Origin: UBA1146 sp963854815
GTDB lineage: Bacteria; Planctomycetota; UBA8108; UBA1146
Length of the DNA: 6,300 nucleotides
Assembly (NCBI GenBank): GCA_963854815.1
Contig: CAWLAN010000143.1
Coordinates: 1-6,300, forward strand
Reading direction: 5' to 3'
Shown: piece by piece, positions 5,299 through 6,300 of the stretch
Layout: every line of letters begins with the position of its first letter
Position numbering within the stretch: the stretch's first letter is position 1
The notes under the pieces: model-generated
What the model saw: the letters and a program-made list of their open reading frames with translations, nothing else
Database searches by the model: none
Told to the model about the DNA's origin: nothing
Made by a program: the position numbers and the translations under genes

Positions 5299-6300
5299 AT
5301 GCCACCGATCTCCTCTCTCCATCTGAACACCGCCCGTAGCTGGCGTGGGGGCGAACGGCAGACGTTGTTGCTGCTCGAGGGGCTACTCCGACGGGGACAC
5401 CAGGCGGCACTGGTGTGCCCGCCAGACACTCCGCTCGGGCGACGAGCCACCGCCGAGGGGATATCGGTACATGCGCTGTCGATGCGCGGCGCACGGGATC
5501 TGATGAAATTTCGACATCTGGTTCGTGAACTGAATCCTCAGATCATCCAGTATCACACCGCCCATGCTCATTCGAGTGGCTTGCTGGCGCGCATCGGGCT
5601 GGGCACCCGCTCGAAAACAATCGTCCAACGACGGGTGGGTTTTTCCATCCATCGCAGCGGTTTTCCCGGTCTCACCCACCTCAAGTACGGACGGTCGGTC
5701 GATCGTTTCATCGTCAGTTCGCGGCAGATCGCCCGGGTGCTGCAATCCGATGGGATCAGCGAGGACCGGATCGAGATGATCCATGATGGAGTTGCTCCGT
5801 TACCTGCGGCCACGGTTGACCGGGAGCAGATTCGACGTTCCATCGACCTCGGTGCGGATGCCATCCTGATCGGTTCGGTCGGATCTCTCACACGGGAGAA
5901 GGGCCATATCCATCTGATCGACGCGATGGCGCTACTCCCGAACAGAGAAGCGCAAGCCCACCTGGCGCTGGTGGGAGATGGAGAGCAAGCAAAACTGCTG
6001 TACGACCGGGCCAAACAACATCGAATCGAAGACCGGATTCATCTGGTTGGCTTTCAGCAACAAGAGCAGATCAGTTCCTGGCTCGGGGCCTTCGATCTCT
6101 ATCTTCAGCCCAGTCTCGAGGAAGGACTGTGCACCAGCATCCTCGATGCCCTCAACCTGGGCCTTCCGGTGGTCGCCTCCGATGTGGGGGGAATCCCCGA
6201 GGTGATCGAGGATCGAGTGACAGGAAGGCTGGTGGCTCCTGCAGATGCCCGGCAACTGGCGCAGGTGATCGACGAGATCCTCGACGACCCCACAGGAGCC
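5299..6300 (+). CDS. Glycosyltransferase family 4 (GT-B fold), C-terminus off the right edge
   Basis: 334 codons are present and the frame is still open at the edge; family members usually have about 360-400 residues. The N-terminal acceptor half has the typical first strand and glycine-rich loop (SLHLNTARSWRGGERQ) and HTAHAHSSG at 86-94. The C-terminal nucleotide-sugar half has GSVGSLTREKG (192-202), LVGDGE (224-229) and the family-4 signature PSLEEGLCTSILDALNLG followed by PVVASDVGGIPEVI. It should transfer a sugar from a nucleotide donor to a lipid, polysaccharide or protein acceptor at the cytoplasmic side of the membrane. Donor and acceptor cannot be read from sequence. In the usual EX7E signature the second Glu is Asp283. 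ATG 5299 is preferred because the family's first strand begins within ten residues. An in-frame ATG at 5218, with GGAGG nine bases before it, would add 27 residues of unfamily-like sequence and leave only 41 bp to the divergent mutase. Confidence 0.92.
   Translation, partial: MPPISSLHLNTARSWRGGERQTLLLLEGLLRRGHQAALVCPPDTPLGRRATAEGISVHALSMRGARDLMKFRHLVRELNPQIIQYHTAHAHSSGLLARIGLGTRSKTIVQRRVGFSIHRSGFPGLTHLKYGRSVDRFIVSSRQIARVLQSDGISEDRIEMIHDGVAPLPAATVDREQIRRSIDLGADAILIGSVGSLTREKGHIHLIDAMALLPNREAQAHLALVGDGEQAKLLYDRAKQHRIEDRIHLVGFQQQEQISSWLGAFDLYLQPSLEEGLCTSILDALNLGLPVVASDVGGIPEVIEDRVTGRLVAPADARQLAQVIDEILDDPTGA

Noticed and set aside
4948..5300. A 14-bp exact direct repeat GTCCAAAGAGCGAT at 4948-4961 and 5287-5300.
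   Set aside because: One copy encodes the conserved SLFGHD part of the mutase active site and the other covers the glycosyltransferase start. With no extended similarity around them, chance is the simplest explanation.
5177..5494. A 106-codon N-terminal extension of the mutase frame.
   Set aside because: It overlaps the divergent glycosyltransferase on the other strand, has no mutase-like sequence, and the family start fits MTCPAQLVRGEGG at 5176.

Overview
The window looks like chromosomal DNA from a moderately GC-rich, diderm (Gram-negative type) bacterium. The best lineage guess is Planctomycetota or a related environmental phylum. This rests mainly on the long secreted protease, which carries tandem Asp/Asn/Cys repeats of the DCNxNGIPDSCD kind and a beta-sandwich domain typical of large planctomycete surface proteins. 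The assignment is inference; there is no rRNA or other taxonomic marker here.

Layout: three protein genes fill almost the whole window. (1) Positions 1-3772, minus strand: a very large secreted subtilisin-like (S8) serine protease. Its first 1257 codons are here and the C-terminus lies beyond the left edge. In order it has a signal peptide, a long two-part propeptide-like region, a catalytic domain with an intact Asp/His/Asn/Ser set, a KP-43-like C-terminal beta-barrel, a nine-unit Cys/Asp repeat array, a PPC-like beta-sandwich, and a second Asp-rich repeat array running off the edge. (2) Positions 3974-5176, minus strand: a complete 400-residue phosphoglycerate mutase-like phosphotransferase of the archaeal ApgM type. 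(3) Positions 5299-6300, plus strand: a family-4 (GT-B) glycosyltransferase, cut by the right edge.

The non-coding parts are short. The 201-bp gap between the mutase and the protease holds two overlapping, mutually exclusive hairpins, a T-rich stretch, and a very strong Shine-Dalgarno that decides a GTG start for the protease. The 122-bp divergent region between the mutase and the glycosyltransferase holds a 7-bp hairpin and a 24-bp interrupted dyad, either of which could be regulatory. No RNA gene, insertion sequence, CRISPR array or phage feature was found.

The three genes do not form an evident pathway: one is exported, one is central-metabolism-like, and one builds cell-surface or exported glycans. 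I see no convincing new biological system. The most interesting object is the modular protease and its repeat arrays, followed by the symmetric elements in the two intergenic regions.
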